A DNA stretch of 64,000 bases from Glycine soja. Taxonomy: Eukaryota > Streptophyta > Magnoliopsida > Fabales > Fabaceae. Shown in pieces: positions 42,109 through 53,364 of this stretch; within the stretch, counting starts at the first letter, position 1; the number at the start of each line of letters is the position of its first letter. The DNA is taken from the NCBI RefSeq assembly GCF_004193775.1, contig NC_041010.1, forward strand, positions 43,389,562-43,453,561, read 5' to 3'. The translations under genes were made by a program, and so were the position numbers. Under the pieces are notes generated by a model. That model was not told where the DNA came from, did no database searches, and was given only the letters and a program-made list of their open reading frames with translations.

Positions 42109-42986
42109 AGTTTTAAACTAAAAGATAAAGTATATATATATATTGAGAATTGGATTTTTTTATTATTAAGATTTAGGTAGTTTAAATATAAAGTAAAAGA
42201 TTATATTTTATTAGATGAATCTTAGTTGAATGGATGCATTGAAAGTTATTTTTGTTTTAACTTTTAAGAGAACTATTTATTATAGTTAGTGACAATCTTC
42301 AATACAAATAGAAAAAAGAATTAATGAAAAAATACAACACATATAAAGAGAATGTGTGGGAAGAGAGATTTTAAAACAAAATTACTTTATTGAGAGAAAA
42401 ATATTTTTGAGTGAAAATATTATTATTTCTTATAATTATTGAGTGGGATACTCAAGTTTATAGAGTGATATATTATTTGAGATGAGTCATTAATCATTTT
42501 TGTAAAAATAAAATATTTCTGTTACATACAGAACATGGATTTTACTGTTATTGTCTCAAGTTAATTATGTCATCAGGTTCAATTGCCTCGCTCTTCAAGG
42601 TATAGCAGCGTACGCGTGTTGGTCTTCAACTTCATTAAGTGTGAAATAGTGTAAATATGCAATTAGCAATTAGTTGATCAGTTGTTGTCACCGCTGGCTA
42701 GTGTTAATGTCTCGATCGGGACAACTAGCGGGTGGACAGATTTTAGTGCTGCGAATTAGCCACTTATAGTGTCTATTTTCCTTCTCTTTTTTTTTCTTTG
42801 GTTCAATTACTTGTATCACTGATATAAAGTGAAGTTGATATGGCCATATAAAGATTTTGAACCTGCTGTCTTGTAGGAGTAAATATTAATAATGCAGGGT
42901 AGGTACGTAATACACGCATGCATGTATATAACAAATCGAGAAAAACTAATTGTTACGAAAAAATCTGCAAAATACACACATATAAA

Positions 42987-43086
<100 letters not shown>

Positions 43087-43375
43087 AAACTAAATATATA
43101 TAAAAAAAAAACATAGTAGTGTTATGTAACTTTAGAGCCAAGATGTGTCTATTCATTTTTTTTACTGAGTCTATTTATCTTATTAAAACTAATAAAGATT
43201 GTGGTCATTTAACTTAGAACCAAAACTACAGTCTCAACCATGTCTTAACTCCTATATTTCAAACAAACATTTTTTTTTTTTAAAAAAATCTCACGTATAT
43301 ATTGATTGAAGGGAAACCGGCCACGTGTAAACTACTAATTTATTTGCTTTGTTATTTGTAACAAATGTTAACTTA

Positions 43376-44655
43376 TTATAAAAAAAATTGTTTACCCAAG
43401 GACATATAAAAAGGTACACTTTATTATTTTTTATCATTTAACAAATAAAAATCTCCATTATTATTTTATGAACTTAATATTATTTTATTTATTATTTGAA
43501 AAATAAAAAATAGGTAAATTCATATTCTTGACAAATGCAAAGCCACCTGATTCAACCAGAAATAGATTTCTTAAACCAAGCGAGCTTAGGCGGAGAAATC
43601 ACAGGCTCACAGTTTTAGTGTTTTTTTTTTTTAAGAATCGTAGAAGATAGAAAAATGAATGAACCAAATCAGAATGTTTTTCATTAATCAGATGAAGGAT
43701 ATACGTAATATATAATACAATATGTGACAACCTTTCCTCCAAACTTTATCCTAAGTAACAGTACAACAGAACTAACTAATAGAATGTATCTCTTATTTAA
43801 ATCAGTTTATTTCTTTGTTTAGTTTTAGGTAAGTAACTTCCTAAATATAGCCTCACAGTTTGTAAAAAAAATAACAAAATATTTGATTGGAAAATCGTGA
43901 AAGACTCAATATAGTTAGTTAAAGTGCGACGAGTCTAGACTCAAGAGGATATTCGTGATCAGCATCTAAAGAGCGTAATCGCTTATGATAGTCGGGTTCG
44001 TCGACGTTGATGATTTTTTTTTGGTTATCTAATTTTTTTATTATATATGTTTAGGATATTTTGGGTAATTTATTATAAATTTTAGTTTATTTTGGACCTC
44101 AGGAATTACCCTCACATTGTAGGTCCTGTGGATAATTATGGAGGAAATTAAGAACGTGAATTGGAGGCCTATGCATGATAGTCGTAGGGGTACGTTCAAC
44201 AACCGGTATGGGAACAACTTGATCCATACATGATTCTATTTAATGGATGTTTGGTTCCACGTTTAATAGGCTATAACGTGCGTAAAGACACTCAGAAATT
44301 CAAAATTATTCAATATGACTTTCCTTCTAGGTGACAAGTTACCGAAATGTGCAATGTACAACTGTGTACATAGCTACTTTTCTTATAAATTTTATAAACG
44401 AATTTTCAAAAATGTGTAAGAAAAATTAATTAAAAAAAATTGGAAGCCAATCTTTTCATATTACCAAAATTTAAATTTAAATTTTAATAAAATAAAATCA
44501 AATTCCTTTATCTAAAAATTCATTAAATTGACAAGAAAAAAATGTGAATAACGAAAAAAAAAAAAAGAGGAGCAAAGTATATCCTTAATTTATTATTTAT
44601 GTTTCAAAAGTCAATTATAGAATCATGTGCTGACTCATTATAAACAAAAAAAAAA
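43376..44655. other. Spacer between unit B and the second PMEI
   Basis: AT-rich with no recognisable gene. A less AT-rich island at about 43900-44340 has no long open frame. Confidence 0.5.
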
Positions 44656-44942
44656 AAAATCATGTGCTGACCCATATTTTTTCCTTAACCTTTGATATTA
44701 TAGTAAATGCACGCGATCTTGATTTAATTTATCGGCAAGAAATCATGTGTATTTGCACATTACTACGTATATGAAATCAGCATGTGGCATCCCCATCTTG
44801 TGCGGTTTAATTTGCCTATGAACAGAGTGGATCTGTCCACTGCATACTCGATGAGCATAGTTTTTTATTCCCCTCTCGGATTACTTTCTCTTCGTGCATG
44901 GCTTTCACATGATCGCTTATAACATACTGATATGATAATTTG

Positions 44943-44951
44943 GCTATAAAA
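44943..44951 (+). promoter_or_regulatory. Candidate TATA box of the second PMEI
   Basis: A gctataaaatcc motif lies about 45 bp before the ATG at 44993, implying a leader of only about 15-20 nt. Confidence 0.65.
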
Positions 44952-44992
44952 TCCCCATTGGACACTTGTAGCAATGCAATAGAAAGACACAA

Positions 44993-45625
44993 ATGGCATT
45001 GCACGATCTCGTTGGAAGTTCAAGATCTTCCCAAAATGTTTTTAGAATACTAGTAACCGTTCTACTCATCTTAACCTTTGTCCAATTAGCAGCATCTGCG
45101 TCGACCGCTACCGATTCCCTCAAAGCCTACAAAAAGTTCATAAAAGACAAGTGCAATTCAACCACTTACCCAAAAGTTTGCTACAAGTCTCTATACCCTT
45201 ATGCATCACAAATAAAAAGAAACAGCGTAACACTGACCAAATTGTCAATTCACGTGGCTCTAAAAGCAGCCAAGAGTGCAAACAGCACATTGACGAAGCT
45301 GTCCAATTCGAAGGGGAAGCTGACACACGGAGAAACGTCGGTGATTGCGGATTGCAGAGAGAACATTGATGAGACGTTGGATATGCTTGAGCAATCTGCT
45401 GAAGGGCTGGCACATTTGAATGGCGCATCTACCGCTGATGAGAAATTCCAATGGGACAGCATAAAGACATGGATGAGTGCCGCCATAACAGATGAGGGTA
45501 CATGCACCGATGAGTTTGACGAAATACAAGTGCGTCCTTCACTGCAGGAGAATATCAAAACCACCGTTTTTAACGTTTCTTGGTTAACTACCAATGCCTT
45601 GGCTCTCGTCAACAGGCTTTACTAA
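44993..45625 (+). CDS. Pectin methylesterase inhibitor (PMEI), secreted
   Basis: Same role as the PMEI at 38669, but a clearly different paralogue. Intronless, 210 aa. The N-terminus has a short hydrophilic lead (MALHDLVGSSRSSQN), then a hydrophobic signal (VFRILVTVLLILTFVQLAAS, about residues 16-35). The PMEI cysteines are all there: DKCNSTTYPKVCYKSL, IADCREN and GTCTDEF. The C-terminal helix reads TTNALALVNRLY. The start is supported by a duplicated fragment at 55920 that begins at the same ATG. Upstream and 5' sequence is shared with that fragment, so this gene belongs to a duplicated PMEI-PPR block. Confidence 0.94.
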   Translation: MALHDLVGSSRSSQNVFRILVTVLLILTFVQLAASASTATDSLKAYKKFIKDKCNSTTYPKVCYKSLYPYASQIKRNSVTLTKLSIHVALKAAKSANSTLTKLSNSKGKLTHGETSVIADCRENIDETLDMLEQSAEGLAHLNGASTADEKFQWDSIKTWMSAAITDEGTCTDEFDEIQVRPSLQENIKTTVFNVSWLTTNALALVNRLY

Positions 45626-47999
45626 TAAATATACTTAATTGTTCAATCTATATTTTCTTTTCTCTTTTAGCTAACACAATCTTATGCTGTTTTTTTCATA
45701 AGCCACTATATATGGTTATTGTAAAATTGTGGCTAGCTTTTGGTCTGTCATTCTTATGTTACATGTATGCAGTGTGTATACATGATCTACTTGTGAGTGT
45801 GCACTGTGCAGTGTATTCAAAGGGGCAAAGGTGGCTTCAATTCCCCCTAACGGATAGTATCTCTTCAAATATTATATATAAATTTTAATTTTCATATAAA
45901 TATATACTCTAAAAAATGCCATTCCTTCCTTGGAAAAATGTCATTCGTCAAAAAAATAAAAACTCTGAAAAAATATTTCATATATTAATGGTTTTGTTTT
46001 TTATTAATGTGTTTTCATTGATATTGTTTGTCTATTAACAGAAATATTTTTTTATTATAGACATTATCATTCTATATTATTAATAACATGATATATTAAT
46101 ATACTATCAAAGAATTCCGTGGACTGTAGATTTGATTGTTTTTTCATTCACAGTGGCCGTTAGATGTAACTGAAATTCTCTTGTTTTGGAGAAACTTATT
46201 TCAGAACAAAGAAAAATCAAGTTCACGAACAAGAAAATGTGGAAACAAACATAAATATATTTTATTTTGGTGCATTACCAAAACGTTTAACTAAATGTCT
46301 CAAGTTCAACTACTCGAGAATGGAGTTGGATCAATTACCATAATCTTACTTAATCTAATTTGATATATAAATATCTATGGTCAACTAAAAAAAAAAGGGG
46401 GGCGGGGCTTAATGCATAATGCAATTACACTATTATTTATTAGTTGAACTTAGAATGTATTTAGTTTATTAATTGGTGCTCGAGTAAAATATAATTATTT
46501 TATAAGATTTTTTTAAAGTAAGAAATTGTATAAAATAGGAAAATGATGGTGTAAAATAACGGAAATTGTATAAAATGTAAACTACGCTTACGAAATACTT
46601 TAATTTACGAATAAAAAAATAAATACTTTAATTTGAATTACTAATAAATATATAATTTTTTTTTTTACTTTTTAGTATTTCCAGACTTTAAAAAAAATAT
46701 TTTTAGTCAAACAACAAAAAAGGCTTCATTTTGAATTCCGCATGTGTTGTACTTTAGAATGGTGTTGTCTCTTCTCTTGAATCTTGATCAGTTTTTTTAA
46801 ATGAAAAACATGTTCATGACTATACCGAATTACTGATATCAATTAATTAATATGCATCTATGAATAAATTTTCGTCCGAACTAGAGTAAATAGAACTATA
46901 TAATAGAAGCCTATAAATTAAGAATCTCAAATTAATTAATACAATTGGAAAAAAAATGAAAATTTAAAATGGATGAGACTTGATCTTTCTTGTATGAACC
47001 AGAGAACCTCAAAAGGGGTCCAAGAATGTGAAATAGAGTAAAGTATAATTATCAGAACAATTTAACCGATAGCATTGTATATGGAGGAATAGATATTAGT
47101 CCGCAACATGAAGTTCTTCCTTTCAAACAAATGTTAACTTTTTTGAATGAGAATATGCAGAACGTTGGATTAGTGAATGATGAAACTAAAAGTTTCTTTG
47201 TCATTGCTTAAGCCTTAAATCATCTACTCTGACCCTCTGATGTAGTAGTTGGCCGAATTCGTATAGGCCATTTCTCGCTGGCCCTAAAATTATGGGCAAA
47301 GTATGTGATTACCATTGAATAATGTGACTTGGATATTTAATTTGTTGGCCATATAATTAAATTTATTACGCCTTGACTTCAAGTCATCATCACAAGATCC
47401 TTACGTACAAGTTAAAATATAACTTCGATCTTATAATTTACATTTATTTTTAATTGAAGTCTTACATTTTAAAGTTTTTGTTTTTTTTTTAATTTATTTG
47501 AGCTTCTTAGATCAAAACTCTTATGTTTTAATCATTATTCACAAACTGCCTTGACTTTTTTCAATTTATTTTCTTATGGGTCATTAGCGCTGATGATTTC
47601 TTCGTGGCATCTTCTCTCTAAGCTCACACTGCTATTCTGAGAAGAACACATTCCTATCGTCGTTTTCTTCTTCCTTCCTTCCTTCCTAACATTCTCTCAA
47701 AACCTTTGTTTCATCCATCTATATATCTACGTAAAATTAACTCATGCAGTTTCATTAATTTTGTAATGAGATTCAACAGAACTTGACGAAATAGCATTCA
47801 TGGTTGATGCAAACATTGCTATGTCAATTATAGTATGCGAGGACATTGAAGTTCTTGCTGTTGCTGGTGTACAATCTGCCTTCAAATTTGCTTGAATCAA
47901 TTATAATCGCATCCATTGCCATTGAGTATGCACTTATATCAAGTTAAGCACCAACTTTTAGCTTCACGAGAGTAGCCACTAAATCAAAATGAAGGCAAT
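45626..47999. other. Spacer downstream of the second PMEI
   Basis: PMEI 3' UTR followed by AT-rich DNA. No supported gene; a short aagtcatcatc-rich stretch at about 47200-47950 shows no open frame of interest. Confidence 0.5.
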
Positions 48000-48420
48000 T
48001 TATAATAATTTTATAGTTTAATTTATGTTTCGTATTTATTTTATTTTGATATATTAAGTTTTAAAGTTTCATTTTGATTCTTTATGTTTTTAAAATACAT
48101 TATTTTAATATTTTTTAAAATTTTTTTATCAAAAATATTAATGTTTGATTAACTTTTAAATTTTAAAAAATAATTAAAATAATACATTTTAAAAATATAA
48201 AAAAATAAAATTTTTGAAATTTAATGTTACAAAATAAAACAATCGTGAAATATAATTAATTAAAAATAACATAAAATTTAAAAATTAATAGAATATTAAC
48301 ATAAAATTAAAAAAAATAAACAAAATATAATATATTTTGAATACATAAAAAATAAAATAAAATATTTAAAATTTAATATATCAAAATAAAATAATTACAA
48401 AACATAAGATGAAAATTACA
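48000..48420. repeat. AT-rich fold-back repeat (MITE-like)
   Basis: The arm at about 48016-48110 (gtttcgtatttattttattttgatatattaagtt...) is closely repeated in inverse orientation at about 48170-48255, and again at about 48335-48415. The RNA or single strand could fold into a long hairpin. It lies inside the left copy of the PMEI-PPR block and has no counterpart in the right copy, so it is probably a later insertion. Confidence 0.65.
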
Positions 48421-49257
48421 TTCAACCTAATTTTATAACATGCAATGCATAGAACCCCTATACTTTTCCTAGTACATTTATTATCAATTGATTTTTAAGA
48501 TTGAAAGGATCACTTTATGTTGTGCCAAAAAGCGGGCCTCATATTCTCATTTTACCTGCCTCGGACAGTTGATGAGATTGTTTCAGATACTAAAGAGTTA
48601 AAGTACCAACCTGCAACCATTTCATTGTGACAGTGAGAGATAAAAATTAACTGAGAGATGCCACCTGCAAGCCAACAAGGCTATAATAGACTTGGAAAAA
48701 AAGAAGCCATGTTAATTACCTTTTGTTAGCCAGGTCAACTGTTCAAAGAAAGTGAGTACTGGTTGAAAACTTATTTTAGTACAGCGATCAAATTGAAAAT
48801 GAGAGAAAATTATGGGGACCAATTTTTTTAATTTCTTTTTTTTTTTTGGTGGTTGGTTTGTTGAACTGATTTCCAAGTCCCCATATATGGAATCCTCTAG
48901 TGTTTATTTTATGGATTCTTAAACTGAAAGCAATAGAGTCATGTAATTAATTAGAGGTTAATTTCAAAATGCATGTCTTAATGCAGTTGCAATCATTTTA
49001 TATAGTTCAGCGTTGACAAAGGCCCCTTCACCTTAAATTGCAGAAACTGTATCCCCTTCTGATGTAGTTATAATAAATGAGCCTTGTTACAAAAAAAATA
49101 TAAAAAAAAAAAAAACAAAATATACTAAATGAGCCTTCGGTTGGGCATGCTTTATTAACAAGAGATTAGCATGACAGAGTGATTGCGTCCTTGATGCTAC
49201 TTGTTAATCATATCTCTTCTTTTTTTTTTTTTGCTATGGTAAGAAGTTATTATCAGG
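48421..49257. other. Spacer between fold-back repeat and duplicated segment
   Basis: No gene recognised; contains several poly-A and poly-T runs. Confidence 0.5.
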
Positions 49258-50182
49258 ATATGAATTTGTAATATTTTTCTTAAGTTCCCACATTACTCCA
49301 AACATTTTGTGCTGCCTTGTTGAGTTACTTTCTTCCGCGCAAAAAAGAGACAAGGTTTCAAAACAAAGGATCATTAGAAAAACTGAAGAAATGATTGGTT
49401 AATGATCATAATTAGTTGCACGTTAAGAAAGAAAAAGTTGCTAGCGGGTTTGTTTCTTTAGCAAGCGAAGGAGTTGGGAGTAGCAGCTAGGAGGGTATCT
49501 GAAACTCTATGGCAAAGGCACCGGCTTTTTCAAACTTCAGTTATATGTTTTCTTTGACAATTTCCCATTAACTATAATACAACAAGTTGCACCATAAATT
49601 TAGGATCTCTATTTTCATCTCAAGAAATTCTATTTTGAGGGAGTAAGATTGTTTGTCCTTCTATGCACATCTCGAGCCCCACATTCCAACAAATATCACT
49701 ACTTTACACTTGCTTGGCTGCAGCATGTGCAGGTTGCGGCAAAGAATCAATTTATTGGATGAAATGTTAGTTGATCAGCAGACTTTTGTTCGATGTTACG
49801 TTTAAGCATGTATTTTGATACTGGAGAATGGAGATGCATGAAGGATGATAATGCCAAGTTGGATTTTGATCAAGCAAGTTAGCAAGTTATGTGCTGATGC
49901 TGCACATCAAAGAATCCTTACCGAAATCACATTTGTGGGACAATCAAAACGGAAATTGAATGGATTATGGATCATGCATCAAGAATATCTTGTGACTCAA
50001 TAAAATAACACAAATGGGTTGTATTTGTGGTGACAAGTCTATGGATGTATAGCTGTCTAATAATCCAACTCTCTCCATGTCCTCTAATCTGTCTGCATTT
50101 TCCATAACAAGTACAAAACTATGTTATTTGCCTGCCTCTAAATTAAAATGCTTGTTTGCAGTTGCAGCAATCTCCCCTAAGA
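49258..50182. repeat. Duplicated segment, left copy of the PPR 3' flank
   Basis: Runs parallel to 56051-57160. Shared blocks include the cccaca.tactccaa.c.ttttgtgctg start, atctgaaactct, ggctgcagcatgtgcaggttg, atgttacgtttaagcatgt, gtgctgatgctg.acatcaaa, gtggtgacaagtct.tggatgta and agctgtctaataatcca. The two differ by many substitutions and small indels, so the duplication is old. Confidence 0.9.
50061..50182 (-). pseudogene. 3'-terminal fragment of a PPR gene
   Basis: On the minus strand this matches the last codons of the intact PPR gene (57007-58587). Shared blocks are ctctctccatgtcctctaatct and gtttgcag.caatctcccct on the plus strand. The stop-codon region and several internal stretches are deleted and the match ends near 50182, so only the C-terminal end of the gene is left. 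Confidence 0.85.
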
Positions 50183-50885
50183 TTTTGTTGAAACTGTGCC
50201 TACAATAGCTCTGCATATGTGGATATGTGAATGTTTTAGCTAATTTTTAAAATTTTAAAATTGTTTGTTGCTAAAGATATATTTTTTAAGAGTTATGATT
50301 CTATTTTTATCATATTAGAAACGGTTTTAGTCATGTCTAAAAATAAGAAATTTTTTGTTTTGTACATTTAATTCTATTTTTATTTAAAGAACAAATAAAT
50401 AATAGTTATTTATCCTTCAAAAATATATCCGCTCTTCTCTATCTTTTATCTAATTTTCAACAACAGATTTCAACATTGTGAACCTTTTCTACAAAGTATA
50501 TAAGAAGAACGAGTTTTATTTATCTCTTAAAGCAAATCGTAAAAGAAAAATATGGATAACTTTTATTTATCTATTAAAGCGCAAATCCATAATTAGGATG
50601 GTTTAATTAAGTACAAAGCTATGAACAGATCAAATATTTATCTTGTCATTCTCATACCCCCGTTACCTTCTATAAATGGATGAAGTCAAAAGTTTAATAG
50701 TGGGGAAAAAAATACTTATAATTCTTGAGAGAGAAGAAAAGGAAAGAGAGTAAATAAAGACTATTATTCTCTCAAAAAGAAGAAAAGGAAAGAGATATAT
50801 CAGATGATAAGCTGGGCCTAAGGAGGCCTAAAAAAATAAAGAGTAAGCTATTTATGGTAAAATGCCTAGAAGACTACCATTAGAT
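50183..50885. other. Spacer between duplicated segment and hAT element
   Basis: No gene seen. A near-repeat of tctcaaaaagaagaaaaggaaagag occurs twice at about 50735-50800. Confidence 0.5.
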
Positions 50886-50893
50886 ACTATGAA

Positions 50894-51684
50894 CAGAGGT
50901 GGATCTTAGAAGGGACAGGGGGGAACCGTGGCCCCCAAACTTTTTTAGAAGTGCACATATACATATATTATATAATAAAATATGAAGGATTTTGCAGTAA
51001 AGAAAAAATATAAAAAGATATCATATACTGACTCGCAGCCTTTGTTTTAATGTGTTTATTGTTTTTGTTGTGTTGGATCTCAACTTTCGATATATTTTAA
51101 TTAGACAGGGAGCGAGAATGTGGGAAAATCAAATGGATAATGCCTAATGTTAATATGTCTTTGCCCACATTACCTTATTAGCAAATACTATGAAATATCA
51201 AAGTCTAATTTTGTACAGCGGTATGATGCAGAAAATTGTTTACATGTTTCACTTTATTCCTTTTAGCAAATCGTTTTACTTGAGTTTTCATAAATTAAGA
51301 AAATAAAAAATAAACTTGTCCAAATCAATTTAATAGAAGTATCTCATTCTACTCTGATTTTATTTAGTAAGAGATTTTATTCAATTACTGTAAAGTAATA
51401 TATCAAATTAATTTTTAACACAATGTATATATATATTGAATGACTTAATTATTTGAATTATAAAAATATCATTTAGTTTATAAAATTATTAAATACCAAC
51501 CATTTTAATTTTTATAGTTCAAAAATTAAAATGACTAACTTTTAATAATATTAGAAATTAAAATAACTGTCATTTATTAGTTTTAAAGATTTTAGGATAA
51601 TATTTTTATGTAACATTAAATTTAAAATTAAATGATACTTGTATTTTGGCCCCTCAAAATATTTCTTCAAGTTCCGCCACTATA
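50894..51684. mobile_element. Non-autonomous hAT-like DNA transposon with perfect 8-bp target-site duplication
   Basis: The left end CAGAGGTGGATCTTAGAAG and the inverse of the right end (TAGTGGCGGAACTTGAAG) are imperfect terminal inverted repeats; ends of the type CAG(A/T)GGCGGA followed by a G-rich ggggggcc.aaa block are common in plant hAT relatives. The element is flanked on both sides by ACTATGAA (50886-50893 and 51685-51692), an 8-bp direct repeat as expected for hAT. It is about 791 bp, AT-rich inside and without a transposase frame. Confidence 0.8.
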
Positions 51685-51692
51685 ACTATGAA

Positions 51693-53364
51693 GAAGATAA
51701 AAATGACAACATTAGAAAATAAAGACTATTTTTTTATAGCAAAACTAAGCAAGATGAGGATGAGAAATCCTTCTAGGACCTCGAGGTAGCCTTAATCTCC
51801 CCTCCGAATAATAGATAATCTCTATGTCTTACCAAAATCATGAAAAGACCTATAAAGGTCACCTAGCAATGTAGAACATGCGTGGCTTCAACCCTTATAG
51901 CAGAACTCAATGTCATAATCTTTGCTGGTGACACCCGTAATATTGCAAAGCCTAGCCTGTGTATTCACCCCAAAGACCAACGTGAGACACGTTAGGGACA
52001 CATGATCATCCTTTTGAGGTTGATAAGGAACATTTTCCATTTAATGCCCATTTTAAGTTATGCACAAGATGAAAACTTCCTTTATTCGAATATGCTATCA
52101 TTTAATATCATCCGATAACCTCAACCATCCATGAATTTAGCAACAATAAGTTATGTTTTTCCACTAAATGTTTGTGTTTTGTGTGAATGGCGCTTTAGAG
52201 TTTGAGCAAATGTACATTTTATAAACAATGAGTAAAAGGGTAGGCTAATGATTTGAATTTTTATAATTTCATTCAATTAAAAATTATATTTATTGTGACT
52301 TTTATTAGAGATATAGATTACTAACATTAGTTAGTTACAAGTTAGCTATTAGTTTAATTAGTTACAAGTTAGTTATTAGTTTAATTATATAAAATACATT
52401 GTACTCATGTAATGTGTGAGTTTTGCTCATTTGAACGTTATTCTAATTTTAGTCCGTTTTACTTTTCTCCATTTTTCTCTCTTCCATTTGCATTCATTCA
52501 TTCATGGCAGACATGAGATTTATCATGGTATTAGAGCAATACCACCCTCCATTTTTTTCGCTGCTTCGTTTAGTTTGCAAGTCATTATCTTTGCCCCATC
52601 CAATGTCAAAATCAATTTGATCCCAACACTTCATCTTTTTTGCTTTGTTCATTTTTTTTTCGTTCAGAGAAAGTCTTGCTAGCCACCCTTTCTAGTTTCC
52701 AATGCAATTTGATCCTTCTTCAACAATACTGGTCACCATTTCTTTACTTGAAACACATTGACCTTTTGCAATTGCAACCTCTTTTGTGCCTTGTCGATTA
52801 CGGTGTTGTCAAATTCTCATCATCTATATGTGAAGAAATATCAAAGTTGTTCTTGTTTGCACTCCTTTTGGTTCTACTTTAGACAACTTTTTTTTATGTG
52901 GGATTTCCCATCTTCATTTGAACTATGTGTGCTACGTGATATCAAGTTCATATAAAAAACAAATGATAAATCCATGGACTCGATTTTGCATGAAAGATGT
53001 TCAACAAATGTAGAATTCTGAAGAGCCTTTCTCAAAGAAGTTCAACAATTGTTTATGCCTCTACTCAATATGATCTAATCGATGCAGAAAATCTTCCAAC
53101 TTAGGTTTTGCTGTTGATTGATGCTGTTAGAAGTTATAATTAATTTTAAAATAATTACTACAATAATAATAATGTGTGATTAAATAATAGTATAAAAGAA
53201 TTTTACCCGACGGTCAGTTTGCAAGTATTATTTATTCATAATTTATTATTTTTGTCTTGGAATGTACAAAAGAATATTGTGTCGCTTGTAGAAACAAACT
53301 ACAACATAACTTAATTCCAACCAATTGAATATCATCAAATTAGTAATTAAGCATAAGACAATAA
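51693..53364. other. Spacer carrying the copia remnant
   Basis: Besides the copia LTR end there is a MITE-like stretch at about 53140-53280 (ttttaaaataatta and cccgacggtcagtttgcaag). The open frames at 52416-52955 lie in the retroelement remnant and show no domain. Confidence 0.5.
52316..52545 (+). mobile_element. Ty1/copia LTR 3' end with primer-binding site (remnant)
   Basis: The run of ttagttagttacaagttag repeats and attgtactcatgtaatgtg is typical of the 3' part of plant copia LTRs. It ends in tttatca followed by TGGTATTAGAGC at 52526-52537, one base off the initiator-Met tRNA primer-binding site TGGTATCAGAGC. No gag-pol follows, so this is a broken 5' end of a retroelement. The remnant may go on to about 53000. 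Confidence 0.65.

Noticed and set aside
45138..45612. Several antisense frames across the PMEI at 44993
   Set aside because: Shadows of the real gene without domain or start context; the same applies to antisense frames over the invertase, PME, PPR and first PMEI.
47240..47300. Similarity to 59920-59960 (taggccatt.ctc.c.gg.cc.taa)
   Set aside because: Too short and gapped to call a repeat by eye.
52416..52955. Overlapping plus-strand frames of 65-88 codons
   Set aside because: They lie in the copia LTR remnant and after its primer-binding site, and show no gag or pol motif.
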